Positions 27,725-38,500 of a stretch of DNA of 64,000 nt are shown here, piece after piece; positions within the stretch are counted from its first letter, which is position 1, and each line of letters starts with the position of its first letter. A model generated the notes under the pieces. That model was given only the letters and a program-made list of their open reading frames with translations, was not told the origin of the DNA and did not search any database. Position numbers and translations under genes: made by a program. Source of the DNA: G963678255 sp963678255 (GTDB lineage: Bacteria; Cloacimonadota; Cloacimonadia; Cloacimonadales; WRIO01); contig OY782778.1 in NCBI GenBank assembly GCA_963678255.2, positions 496,001 to 560,000 on the forward strand, written 5' to 3'.

Positions 27725-29809
27725 ATGAAATCAAATATTGAGAATATCAGAAATATTGGGATCAGTGCTCATATAGATTCCGGTAAAACAACACTTACTG
27801 AAAGGATATTGTTTTATACGAATAAAATTCATGCCATTCATGAAGTGAGAGGCAAGGATGGTGTTGGAGCCACGATGGATTTTATGGAGTTAGAGAAAGA
27901 GAGAGGGATCACCATCACTTCAGCATCAACTAATGTAACCTGGAATAACACAACGATAAATATCATTGATACACCTGGTCATGTGGATTTTACCATAGAG
28001 GTAGAAAATGCATTACGTGTTTTAGATGGTGCAGTATTAGTATTATGTTCAGTTGGCGGGGTACAATCGCAATCGATCACAGTAGATCGTCAGATGAAAC
28101 GATATGGCGTGCCATGTATAGCATTTGTTAACAAATGTGACCGTGTTGGAGCAAATCCATATAAAGTCAAAGATCAATTAATCGAGAAATTAGGTCGTAA
28201 TGCAGTATTAGTTCAGCTTCCGATAGGTTTAGAAGAGAAATTTGAAGGCATGATAGATTTAGTGGAGATGAAAGCAAATTACTTTGAAGGATCATCAGGG
28301 ACAGAAATCCGAGTGGAAGAAATTCCAGCTCATCTATTAGAAGAAGCTAACGAAAGACGAGAAGAGCTGATTGACAAAGCATCAATGTATTCAGATGAAT
28401 TAATGGAAGCTTTTTTAGAAGGGGCTGTTACTAATGAAATGTTATCTTCAGCAATTCGAGCAGGTGTGTTGAGTCGTGAGCTGACCCCAGTATTTATTGG
28501 TTCAGCTTATAAGAATAAAGGTGTGCAGGCATTATTGGATGCAGTGGTATCCTATTTACCAAGTCCGATAGACAGGGATAATGTTGCTTATGATTTAAAT
28601 AATCATGAAAAGGAAGTTCCCTTAAGTTCTGATCCAGATAAAGATACAGTAGCTATGGCATTTAAACTTGATAATCAGGTATATGGTCAATTGACCTATG
28701 TGCGTATTTATCAGGGCAAGATAAAGAAAGGATTAGATCTTTTTAATGTAACACAGAAAAAGAGATTTAAAGTTGGAAGATTAATCAGAATGCATGCAAA
28801 TTCAATGGAAGATATTGAAGAAGCATCAGCAGGAGACATCATTGCATTATTTGGAGTAGAGTGTTCATTAGGAGATACCTTCGTATCTGGAGACATCAGC
28901 TATTCCTTAAAATCAATGTTTGTCCCAGAACCTATTATATCCTTAGCAGTCACAGCAAAAGACAAAAAGTCACAGGACAATATGGGCAAAGCATTGAATA
29001 GATTTGTAAAGGAAGATCCAACTTTTAAAATGTATGTGGATGATGAGTCCAATGAAACCATCATTAAAGGTATGGGAGAATTGCATTTAGACGTTTATAT
29101 TGAAAGAATGAAACGAGAATACAAAGTTGATTTGGAAGTTGGAATGCCACAAGTATCATACAGAGAGACAATTTCAGAAAGTGTTAATTTTGATTATAGC
29201 CACAAGAAACAATCAGGTGGACGTGGGCAATATGCCAGAGTATGTGGAAAGCTGGAATTAACAGGTGATGATGAAAATGAATTTGTTGATGAGATAAAAG
29301 GTGGTGTAATCCCACAAACATATATACCTTCTTGTCAAAAGGGATTTCTGAACAGTTTAGATAAAGGGTCATTAATTGGATTTCCAGTAGTAGGTGTGAA
29401 ATTTACACTTAACGATGGTAATTTTCATCCGGTAGATTCATCAAATTTAGCATTCGAGCTAGCGACTATACATGGATTTAAAGAAGCCTACAGAAAGGCT
29501 AAGCCAAGAATATTAGAACCGATTATGAAACTTTCTGTAGAAATGCCATCAGAATTTCGTGGACCTGTTATGGCCTCCATTAATCAACGTAGAGGTGTGG
29601 TTTTAGACACAACTGTCGATACAGCTTTTACCCAGATTGATGCAACGATACCATTATCAGAAGTTTTTGGATATGCAACGGTATTAAGATCGTTAACCCA
29701 AGGAAAATCAGAGTTTACATTAGAGTTTTCAAAATACGACAAAGTTCCGAAAAATCTTGAAGAGCAAATCATAAAAGATTTTGCATTAAAGGTAAAAGAA
29801 AGAGCTTAA
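27725..29809 (+). CDS. fusA: Elongation factor G, spd/mitochondrial EFG1 type
   Basis: A 694-residue translational GTPase that moves tRNA-mRNA through the ribosome. The G1 motif is AHIDSGKT (15-22), with Ser where classical EF-G has Ala. Then come DTPGHVDFT (G3) and NKCD (G4). The 'IHEVRGKDGVGATMDFMELEKERGITI' texture and GMGELHLDVYIERM are those of the spirochaete/planctomycete/delta-proteobacterial and mitochondrial EFG1 group. It stands alone, outside any ribosomal-protein operon. A CCGTCA/TGACGG inverted repeat (27638-27665) and a TTGACT (27686-27691) lie upstream; a matching -10 is not clear. A strong terminator follows. Confidence 0.93.
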   Translation: MKSNIENIRNIGISAHIDSGKTTLTERILFYTNKIHAIHEVRGKDGVGATMDFMELEKERGITITSASTNVTWNNTTINIIDTPGHVDFTIEVENALRVLDGAVLVLCSVGGVQSQSITVDRQMKRYGVPCIAFVNKCDRVGANPYKVKDQLIEKLGRNAVLVQLPIGLEEKFEGMIDLVEMKANYFEGSSGTEIRVEEIPAHLLEEANERREELIDKASMYSDELMEAFLEGAVTNEMLSSAIRAGVLSRELTPVFIGSAYKNKGVQALLDAVVSYLPSPIDRDNVAYDLNNHEKEVPLSSDPDKDTVAMAFKLDNQVYGQLTYVRIYQGKIKKGLDLFNVTQKKRFKVGRLIRMHANSMEDIEEASAGDIIALFGVECSLGDTFVSGDISYSLKSMFVPEPIISLAVTAKDKKSQDNMGKALNRFVKEDPTFKMYVDDESNETIIKGMGELHLDVYIERMKREYKVDLEVGMPQVSYRETISESVNFDYSHKKQSGGRGQYARVCGKLELTGDDENEFVDEIKGGVIPQTYIPSCQKGFLNSLDKGSLIGFPVVGVKFTLNDGNFHPVDSSNLAFELATIHGFKEAYRKAKPRILEPIMKLSVEMPSEFRGPVMASINQRRGVVLDTTVDTAFTQIDATIPLSEVFGYATVLRSLTQGKSEFTLEFSKYDKVPKNLEEQIIKDFALKVKERA

Positions 29810-29831
29810 AGAAATAATTATATAAATAAAG

Positions 29832-29857
29832 ACGCTCGAGTAATCGGGCGTTTTTTT
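29832..29857 (+). terminator. Rho-independent terminator after EF-G gene
   Basis: ACGCTCGA (29832-29839) pairs with TCGGGCGT (29844-29851), eight base pairs with one G-T wobble and a GTAA loop, followed by a run of seven T. Confidence 0.88.
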
Positions 29858-29858
29858 G

Positions 29859-29886
29859 TTGACAAAGATAAATTTTATGATATACT
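29859..29886 (+). promoter_or_regulatory. Promoter of first hybrid histidine kinase
   Basis: TTGACA (29859-29864), 16-bp spacer, TATACT (29881-29886). It begins immediately after the terminator T-run. A GGAGGG ribosome binding site lies ahead of the ATG at 29939. Confidence 0.78.
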
Positions 29887-29938
29887 TCCATAATGATAGA
29901 GTGATTACATTAGGTAGTAACTCCTTCTTGGAGGGATA

Positions 29939-32182
29939 ATGTTTAATTTTATTAGAAAAAAGTTAATTTATAAGTTTATTATAGTCTTGATATTAGTAGT
30001 GTTTGTAATTTCAGGGATTACTTTTTATTATGTAAACAGAACCAGCAGCAAAATGATTACAGATAACTTGGAAAGTACTTTAAACTACTTAACATTTTTT
30101 ACCAAAAAGGGATATAGTCTTTTATTATATAACTTGGATGATCGTTCTATTGATGAGTTAAACAAAGCATTAATACTGAATGAGAATATCGTTGCAATAA
30201 ATGTTTATAATGAGATTGATTTTTTTACAGGGATAAAGAAAGAAGATTTAGCTTCAATTCCATTATCAAAACCTTTCAAAGTACCGGAGAGAGATAATAA
30301 AATTACCATGATATCTCAGAATATATACTTTCAAGATATTTTTATTGGGAAATTAGAAGTTTTTTACACAAGAGAATACATTGATAATAAAATAAAAAAA
30401 CAATTAAATGAGATGATCATAACCTATCTTTTGTTATCATTAATAACAGTTTTTTTCTTATATTTTATATTAAAGAGATACATTATTCGGCCCATACTTT
30501 ATTTATCAGATTTTTCATCAAAGATAGCAAAAAGTAATCATTATTCATTGCGATTGGAGAAATATAGTAATGATGAGATAGGAGCATTAATTGATGGGTT
30601 CAACAATATGTTAGGGACTATAGAATTAAGAGACAATGAGATAAAAAAAACAAGAAGTTACCTGAATAATATTATTGAGTCAATGCCTTCTATGCTGATA
30701 TCTCTGGACGAAAATAATGTTGTTACTCAATGGAATCATTCAGCAGTCATTAACACAGGGATTCCTTCCACGGAGATCATAGGCAAGAAAATTACAGATG
30801 TAACACCCTTATTTGACAATTATATTCTATCAACAAAAGAAATTATAGAAAAAAGAATCCCACATTTTTATCATCGTCAACACTTAAATGAAGATGATGA
30901 TAATCTTAAAGACATTTCATTATATCCTCTAATTACAAATGGAGTCAAAGGTTTAGTATTACGTGTAGATGATGTAACAGAGATAGAAAAGAAAGATGAA
31001 ACGATCAGACAAATGCAAAAAATGGAAACAGTAGGAACATTAGCTGGAGGATTGGCTCATGATTTTAATAATGTATTGGGTGGTGTTGTTGGGATCGTAT
31101 CAATCATTCAGTATAAAATGGCGAATGATGGGATAATCGACAGGGCTGAGTTAACAGAGTATATAAATATAATAGATCAATCAGGTAAAAGAGCTATGGA
31201 TATGGTTCAACAGTTGTTAGCTTTATCAAAGAAATATGATTTGGTATTAATAACATTGGACTTGAATACTTCAGTGAGAAATGTGATAAAATTATGCAGG
31301 AATTCATTTGATAAATGTGTAGAAATTGACGTGAGCTATTTCCAAGAAAAGGCGTTATATGATGCAGATCCGACACAGATAGAACAAGTCATACTAAATT
31401 TATGTATTAATGCTTATCATTCTATGACTCTAATGAGACCAGAGACAGAAAAGAAAGGTGGTGTATTAACAGTTAGAATTGAGAAAATAATTGCAGATAA
31501 ATATTTTTGTAATAATCATCCTGAAGCGGAGGAGATAGAATATTTACGATTAATGATCGGAGATACAGGGATAGGAATGGATTCAAAAACAATAGCAAAA
31601 ATGTTTGAACCATTTTTTACAATGAAAGAAAAGGGAAAGGGAACCGGTCTAGGTTTGTCAATGGTATATAATATTGTTAAACAACACAATGGTTTTTTAG
31701 ATGTTTATTCTGAAATAGGCATAGGAACAACAGTTTCAGTTTATTTTCCTTTCACCCAAAAAAAAGAGGAAGCAGGAGATGACTCTGATGTGAAGAAAGT
31801 CTATAAAGGAGAAGGGTTAATCTTGGTTATTGATGATGAATCAGTCATGCGAAATATTGCAAAGACCATGTTAGAGGATTGCAATTATAGAATAATTTAT
31901 GCTGAAGACGGATTAGTTGGCTTAGAGAAATATAAAATTCATCAAGATGAGATTAAATTAGTATTATTGGACATGATCATGCCAAGAATGTCTGGAGAAG
32001 AAGTTTATAAAGAAATAAAAAAAATAAATCCTGAAGTGAAAGTCTTATTAACATCAGGGTTTATGCAAGATGATCGAGTTCAGAAAGTTATGAATTGTGG
32101 TGTTAATGGATTTATACAAAAGCCTTACACAATAGAAAAGTTAAGTAAAGCTATTTATGACACGATAAATAAGAGAGATTAA
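29939..32182 (+). CDS. Membrane hybrid sensor histidine kinase (HAMP-PAS-HisKA-HATPase-REC)
   Basis: A 747-residue protein. TM1 is about residues 13-32 and TM2 about 160-180, enclosing a periplasmic sensor of about 125 residues. HAMP (about 180-235) and a PAS domain (about 245-355, SLDENNVVTQWNHSA) follow. The H-box is GGLAHDFNN (His at about 375). The ATPase has N-box CINAYHSM and G-boxes GDTGIGMD and GKGTGLGLSM. A C-terminal receiver spans about 625-747, with phospho-acceptor Asp in LVLLDMIMPRMSG and Lys in IQKPYT. The HDFNN H-box type usually couples to a separate response regulator by phosphorelay. No output domain is present; the target is unknown. Confidence 0.92.
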   Translation: MFNFIRKKLIYKFIIVLILVVFVISGITFYYVNRTSSKMITDNLESTLNYLTFFTKKGYSLLLYNLDDRSIDELNKALILNENIVAINVYNEIDFFTGIKKEDLASIPLSKPFKVPERDNKITMISQNIYFQDIFIGKLEVFYTREYIDNKIKKQLNEMIITYLLLSLITVFFLYFILKRYIIRPILYLSDFSSKIAKSNHYSLRLEKYSNDEIGALIDGFNNMLGTIELRDNEIKKTRSYLNNIIESMPSMLISLDENNVVTQWNHSAVINTGIPSTEIIGKKITDVTPLFDNYILSTKEIIEKRIPHFYHRQHLNEDDDNLKDISLYPLITNGVKGLVLRVDDVTEIEKKDETIRQMQKMETVGTLAGGLAHDFNNVLGGVVGIVSIIQYKMANDGIIDRAELTEYINIIDQSGKRAMDMVQQLLALSKKYDLVLITLDLNTSVRNVIKLCRNSFDKCVEIDVSYFQEKALYDADPTQIEQVILNLCINAYHSMTLMRPETEKKGGVLTVRIEKIIADKYFCNNHPEAEEIEYLRLMIGDTGIGMDSKTIAKMFEPFFTMKEKGKGTGLGLSMVYNIVKQHNGFLDVYSEIGIGTTVSVYFPFTQKKEEAGDDSDVKKVYKGEGLILVIDDESVMRNIAKTMLEDCNYRIIYAEDGLVGLEKYKIHQDEIKLVLLDMIMPRMSGEEVYKEIKKINPEVKVLLTSGFMQDDRVQKVMNCGVNGFIQKPYTIEKLSKAIYDTINKRD

Positions 32183-32187
32183 TTCAG

Positions 32188-32214
32188 TTGACATTTTATT
32201 AGAGAATATATAAT
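32188..32214 (+). promoter_or_regulatory. Promoter of small outer-membrane protein gene
   Basis: TTGACA (32188-32193) and TATAAT (32209-32214), both perfect, separated by 15 bp. TGGAGG (32225-32230) precedes the ATG at 32236. A second start at 32224 is less likely because it would place the ribosome binding site inside the gene. Confidence 0.72.
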
Positions 32215-32235
32215 TTTCATTAAATGGAGGAAGAT

Positions 32236-32874
32236 ATGAAAAAAGTAATAACATTATTAGTAATAGTTTTATTTAGTGGCATCTTATTAGCATCATCCCA
32301 ACAAAATCAATTTAGATTTGGATATTATTCACCCAACGATTCCAAATCAGGAATGATATTTGGATATTCTAATGGTTATCAAATAGATGAGAGTGTAGAT
32401 ATTTTTTTTAGTGGGGACTTATTTTATCGTAATTTTGTAGATGACAAAACGATAAATATTAATACAACCGTAGCAGGTAATCCTATTGTTAGGGTTCAAC
32501 GCAGTTCTGATATCAGCACTTATTACATTCCATTAATGGCTAATGTAAGGGTCAAATTTAAATATCAGGGCACAAAACCTTATGTAGGTGGTGGAATAGG
32601 CTGGGCCATGGCATTTGAAGACATTTATATAGCAAAAAACGATTCAACTAATACACCCTTAATTGATGATGTGAATTATTATAATGGTTTTGCAGGCAAT
32701 GTAAATGCTGGCTGGATTTTTCCATTAGGTTCAAGATCAGACTTTACGATTGAAACATTTTATAATTGGTCAACGTGTAAGCGTAATAAAGAAGTTAGTG
32801 GAACTGGGATTACATGGGATGAGCTTGATATGTCTGGTGTAGGCGTAAGAATAGGAATAACAGTTAGATATTAA
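32236..32874 (+). CDS. Small outer-membrane beta-barrel protein
   Basis: A 212-residue protein. The signal peptide MKKVITLLVIVLFSGILLASS is followed by alternating strands: GYSNGYQIDESVDIFFSGD, YYIPLMANVRVKFK, PYVGGGIGWAMA, then a final strand VGVRIGITVRY with terminal aromatic. This is the 'outer membrane protein beta-barrel' (OmpA/Opa-like eight-strand) pattern, without an OmpA peptidoglycan domain. It sits between two hybrid kinases and has its own near-perfect promoter, so it may be highly expressed independently of them. Confidence 0.75.
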   Translation: MKKVITLLVIVLFSGILLASSQQNQFRFGYYSPNDSKSGMIFGYSNGYQIDESVDIFFSGDLFYRNFVDDKTININTTVAGNPIVRVQRSSDISTYYIPLMANVRVKFKYQGTKPYVGGGIGWAMAFEDIYIAKNDSTNTPLIDDVNYYNGFAGNVNAGWIFPLGSRSDFTIETFYNWSTCKRNKEVSGTGITWDELDMSGVGVRIGITVRY

Positions 32875-32887
32875 ACAAATCATTTGA

Positions 32888-32916
32888 TTGACTTTTTAGA
32901 ATATTTCAGATATTCT
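32888..32916 (+). promoter_or_regulatory. Promoter of second hybrid histidine kinase
   Basis: TTGACT (32888-32893) and TATTCT (32911-32916), spacer 17 bp. GAGGT lies just upstream of the ATG at 32935. Confidence 0.6.
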
Positions 32917-32934
32917 AATGTTGAGGTAGTTTAT

Positions 32935-35331
32935 ATGAGAAAATTCATGATTATTTTCATTTTGATTTTTAACTACATTTCTCTTTTTGGAGGCAATCCA
33001 ACACCAATAAGTCATTTAACAATTAACCCCAATGAGTTAATAATAGTATCAGATGATAATTATCCTCCTTATATTTTTAGAGACAGTCATGGTAATTTAC
33101 AGGGGATTATTGTAGAGCAATGGAATTTATGGGAGCAAGTTACAGGGATAAAAGTAAGACTGATTGCCATGGATTGGGGAAAAGCCAAGCAATTTATGTC
33201 TGACAAGAAGGCAGATGTAATAGAAACCATTTTTTACAATCCAGAGAGAGCAAAAATATATGATTTTACAAAGCCCTATTCGACATTAAATGTACCAGTA
33301 TTTTTTCAAAAAAACTTATCAGGAATAACAAAGATAAGTGATTTAAAGGGATTTACAGTAGGGGTAAAAAGCGGAGATGATTGCATAAATCAGCTAAAAA
33401 AGGCAGGAATTACATCATTACAGGAATATCCATCCTATGAGGAAATTATTAAAGCTGCACAAAAAAAGAGTTTATATATTTTTTGTATAGATGAGCCTCC
33501 AGCGATGTATTATTTATACAAGTACAATATTGAAAACGAATTTTTATATGGATTCAACCTTTCATCAGGTCAGTTTCATAGAGCAGTACATAAAGGGAAT
33601 CGAGAGTTGTTGTCTATTATAGAGGAGGGGTTTTCTCAGATTTCAACAAAAGATTATGATTATATTGATAAGAAATGGAAGGGTAAAAAACTAAAAACAT
33701 TTAGTTATACTAAGTATTCAGGCTATATAATTCTAATATTTTTAATTATCTTGTTTTTCCTTGTTAATCAACAAAGAGCAAATCAATCATTAAAGAGTAA
33801 GATTTTAGAACGAACTTCGGAATTAGAACGAGCCCTATCAGATTTAAAAGAGATAGAATCTAGGAATAGAGCTTTATTAAATGCAAATCCAGATTTCATG
33901 TTTTTATTTTCAGAGGATGGTTATTTTTTAGATTATAAAGCACCCGAGAGTTCACAACTATATACACCGCCTGAGTTATTCATCAATCAAAATGTAAAAG
34001 ATGTTCTACCTGAAAACATCGCACAAATAACATTAGAGAAGATTAAGATAGTAATCGAAACTCATATTGATCAAAATTATGAATATATTTTACAGATAAA
34101 CGATAAGACTGAGTACTTTGATGCTAGAATGGTAGCCTGTGGAGAAAAAGAGATATTAGCAATCATCAGGAATATAACAGAGAAGAAACAAGCAGAAGAA
34201 GAACGTAGTCGCGCTAATAAACTTGATTCAATTGGGATTTTAGCAGGAGGAATTGCTCACGATTTTAATAATATTTTGACTGCAATATTAGGAAGCCTCT
34301 CTTTGATAAAGATTAAGACTACTATACACGATTCTACTTTTTATTTGTTAGATGAAGCAGAAAAAGCTTGTTTTAGAGCGAAAAATTTAACAGGCCAGTT
34401 ACTTACTTTCGCAAAAGGTGGGGCACCTGTTAAAGCCTCATCAGATATTAATGAGATAATCAAAGAATCCGCTGAATTTGTTTTAAGAGGATCATCATGT
34501 TCATGTTCATATTTTTTAGATCCCAATTTAGCAAAAATTGAAGTAGATAAAGGGCAGATAAGTCAAGTGATTCAGAATTTAGTAATAAATTCAGCTCAAG
34601 CTATGCCAACTGGGGGAATCATAAAGATTTTTTCCAATAATATTAATATCCCTATCAATAATGTTTTACTTTTAAATGCAGGGAATTATATTCAAATCAC
34701 AATAAAAGATGAAGGGGTAGGCATAGAGAGCAATAATAAAAAATATATATTTGATCCCTATTTTACAACAAAACAACAAGGTAGTGGGTTAGGGTTAACC
34801 ATCTGTTATTCAATAATAAAAAACCATTATGGAGTAATAGATGTTATGTCAAAGACAGGAGAAGGTAGTACTTTTACAATATATTTGCCTACAAGAGATC
34901 AAAAAGAACTTATTAAACCTGAAAATGAAGAAAGGAATTTTAAAATGGTTGAGAATAAGACCATACTATTTATGGATGATGAATTACAAATTAGAATAAT
35001 AGGAGGAGAGATCTTATCCTATTTAGGTTTTAAAGTTGATTTTGCAGAAGATGGAGAAAAAGCTTTAGAAAAAATTGAATTGTCATATCAGAACGATCAA
35101 CCTTATGATTTAGTCATTATGGACTTGACAGTACCGGGGAAAATGGGAGGAAAAGAAGCTATAAAAAAAATACAAGAAAGACATCCAGAGTTAAAGGCGA
35201 TAGTTACCTCAGGTTATTCAAACGATCCTGTTATGTCAGAATATTTAAAATATGGTTTTTCTGGGGTTATCGTGAAACCCTTTGATATAACTGCTATAGA
35301 AAATGCAGTTAATAAAGTGTTTAAAGATTAG
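32935..35331 (+). CDS. Hybrid histidine kinase with periplasmic solute-binding (SBP_bac_3) sensor
   Basis: A 798-residue protein. A signal anchor (MRKFMIIFILIFNYISLFGG) precedes an extracellular family-3 solute-binding domain (about 30-250). Its marks are SDDNYPPYIFRDSHGNLQGI, DVIETIFYNPERAKIYDFTKPY and VGVKSGDDC. This resembles BvgS-type sensors that bind small amino-acid-like ligands. TM at about 262-282, then a coiled segment and a PAS domain. H-box GGIAHDFNN, ATPase motifs NSAQAMP, DEGVGIE and GSGLGLT, then a receiver (FMDDE; Asp in VIMDLTVPG; Lys in VKPFD). The reading frame extends back to a TTG at 32884, but ribosome binding site, promoter and signal peptide support 32935. No DNA-binding output. 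Confidence 0.92.
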   Translation: MRKFMIIFILIFNYISLFGGNPTPISHLTINPNELIIVSDDNYPPYIFRDSHGNLQGIIVEQWNLWEQVTGIKVRLIAMDWGKAKQFMSDKKADVIETIFYNPERAKIYDFTKPYSTLNVPVFFQKNLSGITKISDLKGFTVGVKSGDDCINQLKKAGITSLQEYPSYEEIIKAAQKKSLYIFCIDEPPAMYYLYKYNIENEFLYGFNLSSGQFHRAVHKGNRELLSIIEEGFSQISTKDYDYIDKKWKGKKLKTFSYTKYSGYIILIFLIILFFLVNQQRANQSLKSKILERTSELERALSDLKEIESRNRALLNANPDFMFLFSEDGYFLDYKAPESSQLYTPPELFINQNVKDVLPENIAQITLEKIKIVIETHIDQNYEYILQINDKTEYFDARMVACGEKEILAIIRNITEKKQAEEERSRANKLDSIGILAGGIAHDFNNILTAILGSLSLIKIKTTIHDSTFYLLDEAEKACFRAKNLTGQLLTFAKGGAPVKASSDINEIIKESAEFVLRGSSCSCSYFLDPNLAKIEVDKGQISQVIQNLVINSAQAMPTGGIIKIFSNNINIPINNVLLLNAGNYIQITIKDEGVGIESNNKKYIFDPYFTTKQQGSGLGLTICYSIIKNHYGVIDVMSKTGEGSTFTIYLPTRDQKELIKPENEERNFKMVENKTILFMDDELQIRIIGGEILSYLGFKVDFAEDGEKALEKIELSYQNDQPYDLVIMDLTVPGKMGGKEAIKKIQERHPELKAIVTSGYSNDPVMSEYLKYGFSGVIVKPFDITAIENAVNKVFKD

Positions 35332-35363
35332 ATTTATAAATAAATTAGAATCTAACAAGAAAT

Positions 35364-35401
35364 AAGGGAGAAGGGGGATTTTATTATTCCAATTCTCCCT
35401 T
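35364..35401. terminator. Hairpin between convergent genes, possible terminator
   Basis: AAGGGAGAA (35364-35372) pairs with TTCTCCCTT (35393-35401) around a 20-nt loop. There is no good T-run. Further imperfect hairpins follow: AGATAAGGCG with CGCCCTATCT near 35450-35480, and TCTCAAG-ttt-CTTGAGA near 35501-35517. Together they probably separate the kinase gene from the convergent giant gene. Confidence 0.45.
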
Positions 35402-35534
35402 AAAATATATACACAAATTAACTAAACAACTTATCTATCTAGAAAAAAGATAAGGCGTGAATAATCTCGCCCTATCTTATTTCATAAATGAATTATCATT
35501 CTCAAGTTTCTTGAGAGCAGAACATAATAGATTT

Positions 35535-38500
35535 TTATTTCATCATAAGAATTTTTCTAGTTTCCTGATGATTATTGGTTATTAATCTAACAAAATAAAT
35601 ACCTGATGCGCATTTTAAGCCATTATCATCAGAGCCATTCCATTGGAGTTTATAGTTTCCTTTTGACTGGAAATTATTTAAGAGCATTTTTACTTTTTGA
35701 CCTTTAACATTGTAAATCACTAATTTAGCGACAGTGTCGTTTTTCAAACTATAAACGATATTTGTAATGGGGTTAAAAGGGTTTGGGTAATTATTATGAA
35801 TCTTAGTAGATAAGGTAAGATTTGATAAATCAGAATTAGCAACCTCATGAGGAGTTGCGATAATGGTATCAGAAGGGCTGGATTCAGTTAATGGGTTGCT
35901 ATAAACAGCCGTTACATGGTAAACATAAGGGACGTCATTATCCAGATCAACATCATGGAAAGAAAGTGTATCAACAATATTTGTATTGATTTGAACATAA
36001 TTACGATATACGTTATATCCGATTAATCTTGAGCTGTGATTTACAGGGGCTTCCCAGTTAAGATAGACTTCATTCATACCAGCCAGACCAGCCAGATTTA
36101 TTGGAGCATCCGCTATCGCAGTTTCAGTTACGATATCAGAAGGATCAGATTCATTATCAGGATTTGAATAGACAGCAGTAACATAGTAAGAATATTCTTG
36201 ATTGTGAATTACAGAGATGTCATTATAGGAAAGAGTATCAGAAGATAATTCTGCTAAGAGTGATTGATTTCTATAGATTTTGAATCCTGCGATATTACGA
36301 TGAGTGGTATTTTTTGAAGATCTTGTTTGAGAAGAATACTGCCATTCGAGATGAATAGAAGCGTTATTAACAGTTGCGATTAGATTTGTTGGAGAAGATA
36401 CAAAACCATTAATCTGGAAAGTATTACTTTGAGCAGAGTAAGTGATCGGATCAAGATATTTACAAATAATGTAATAGTTGTAAGTTTGATTATTAGCAAT
36501 AGATTGATCTGTAAAAAGAGTATCTGTTACTTCAGAGAGTAAGATATTATTTCTATAAATTTGATACGCATTGAATCTCGAAGAAGGATTTACAATAGGT
36601 GACCAATGAAGGATTATTCTTTCACTTAGAGCAATACCAGTTAAATTGTTCACTGAATCAACAACAGCAGTTGTCGTGAAGGTGTTAGAATTATTAGAGA
36701 TATTTACTGGATTTGAATAACATGCTCTAATAAAATAGGTATATATTGAGTCATTTTCAACTGTATTATCTGAGAAGGTCAAGTTTGCTATAGGATCTGT
36801 AGTTAATTCAGAGCCATTACGATAAACACGATATCCGACCAATGTTCTATTTGTAATTGTTCTGTAAGATTGTCTGCTAATAGCAGAGGACCAGTTTAGT
36901 TCAATAGAGGCATTTCCAACAATACCAGTAAGATTAACAGGTTCATTAACATGACCATTAGCAGTCGCAACGTTACTTGTGTCAGACAGAGTGGAAGGAT
37001 TGATATAATCAGCAACAACATAATACTCATATGATAGATTATTTTCAATTTGAGTGTCAGTATAATGATTTTCGTTGGTTTGAGCAATAAAGCTGTTATT
37101 ACGATAGATCGCGTAGTTATTAAAACGACTAGAAGCTTCCGTGATGCCATCCCAAGACAAGTTTATAGCTTCGTTAATTGATGTAGCAACGAGATTTTGA
37201 GCCCCTTCGACCATAGCAGTAGCTTGAACTGGCAAGGAACTATCAGATTCATTATTTAGATCGGTATAGATTGCTTTAACATAGTAAACATAGACTTGGT
37301 GGTTAATAACGGTATCATCAATAAATTGAGTAGAAGTGATTAATTGTGAATTTAATTGGATATTATCTCTAAACAGATGGTAACCAGTAAGAGTTCGATT
37401 TTCAACTGGAGGTGCTTGCCATTGAATAGTAATATAAGCATTTCCAACGGTCGTTGATAAATTTGTTGGTGGATAAACTGATCCGATAGCTTGTATCGAA
37501 TTTGAAGCATCAGATGCAGTTGTTGGGTCATTGTAATTGGCGACTACATAATAAGAATAGGTTTGATTATGAATAATTTGATTATCGACAAAAGTAAGAT
37601 TAGTTGTTTCACCAATACTTATACCATCTCTGAAAATAGAATAGTTATTTAATCGAGCAGAGGTCTCAGATGGAGCTAGCCAATTCAATGTAATTCTTTC
37701 ATTTGAAACAGTATAAGAGAGATTTTGAGGAGATTGGACAACTCCAATAATCGTACAATAGTTTGAAGGATCTGAAATGTTTTCAGGATTAGAATAAACT
37801 GCTTTAACATAGTAGGTATAAAGAGAATTATGACCAATGGTTGAATCCATATAAGACAGATTTTGTATTGGAGAATCGTTTAGCAATACATCATTTCGAT
37901 AAATATTAAATCCATTGAGAGATCTGCTAGTATTTAAAGGAGATTCCCATGAAAGTAAAATAGAGGCATTATGATTGATAACATTTAAGTTAAGGGGTTC
38001 ATTGACATGTCCAACAGCAGATGACATGTCTGACATATCGGAATATGTCACAGGATCTAGGTATTCTGCTAATATTTGATATTGGTAAATACTATTATGG
38101 GTGATTTGATGATCAATAAAGCTGGAATTTGTTGTTTCAGCATAAAAAGCATCATTTCTATAAATTTTATAGGTATTAAAACGAGGTGAATTTTCGCTAA
38201 TTTCCGCCCAATTCAGAAGAATGGTTTCATTTTGTGCAACCACAGTAAAATTGGATGGTGCTAAAACATATGCTGTCACACCTTCAGTATTGGTCACATC
38301 AGATAAGTTGTAAGGATCATAGAGAGCTTTTACATTATAGGAATAATAATGATTATGTTCAACTGTAGAGTCAACATAGAAAGTATTTAGAACAGGAGTT
38401 TCATTAAGAAGTACCCCATCTCTATAAATCATGTAACCAGAAAAACTTCTATTTTGAGAAGTGATTCCAATCCAGTTAAGTGTTACTTTTGCATTACCTG

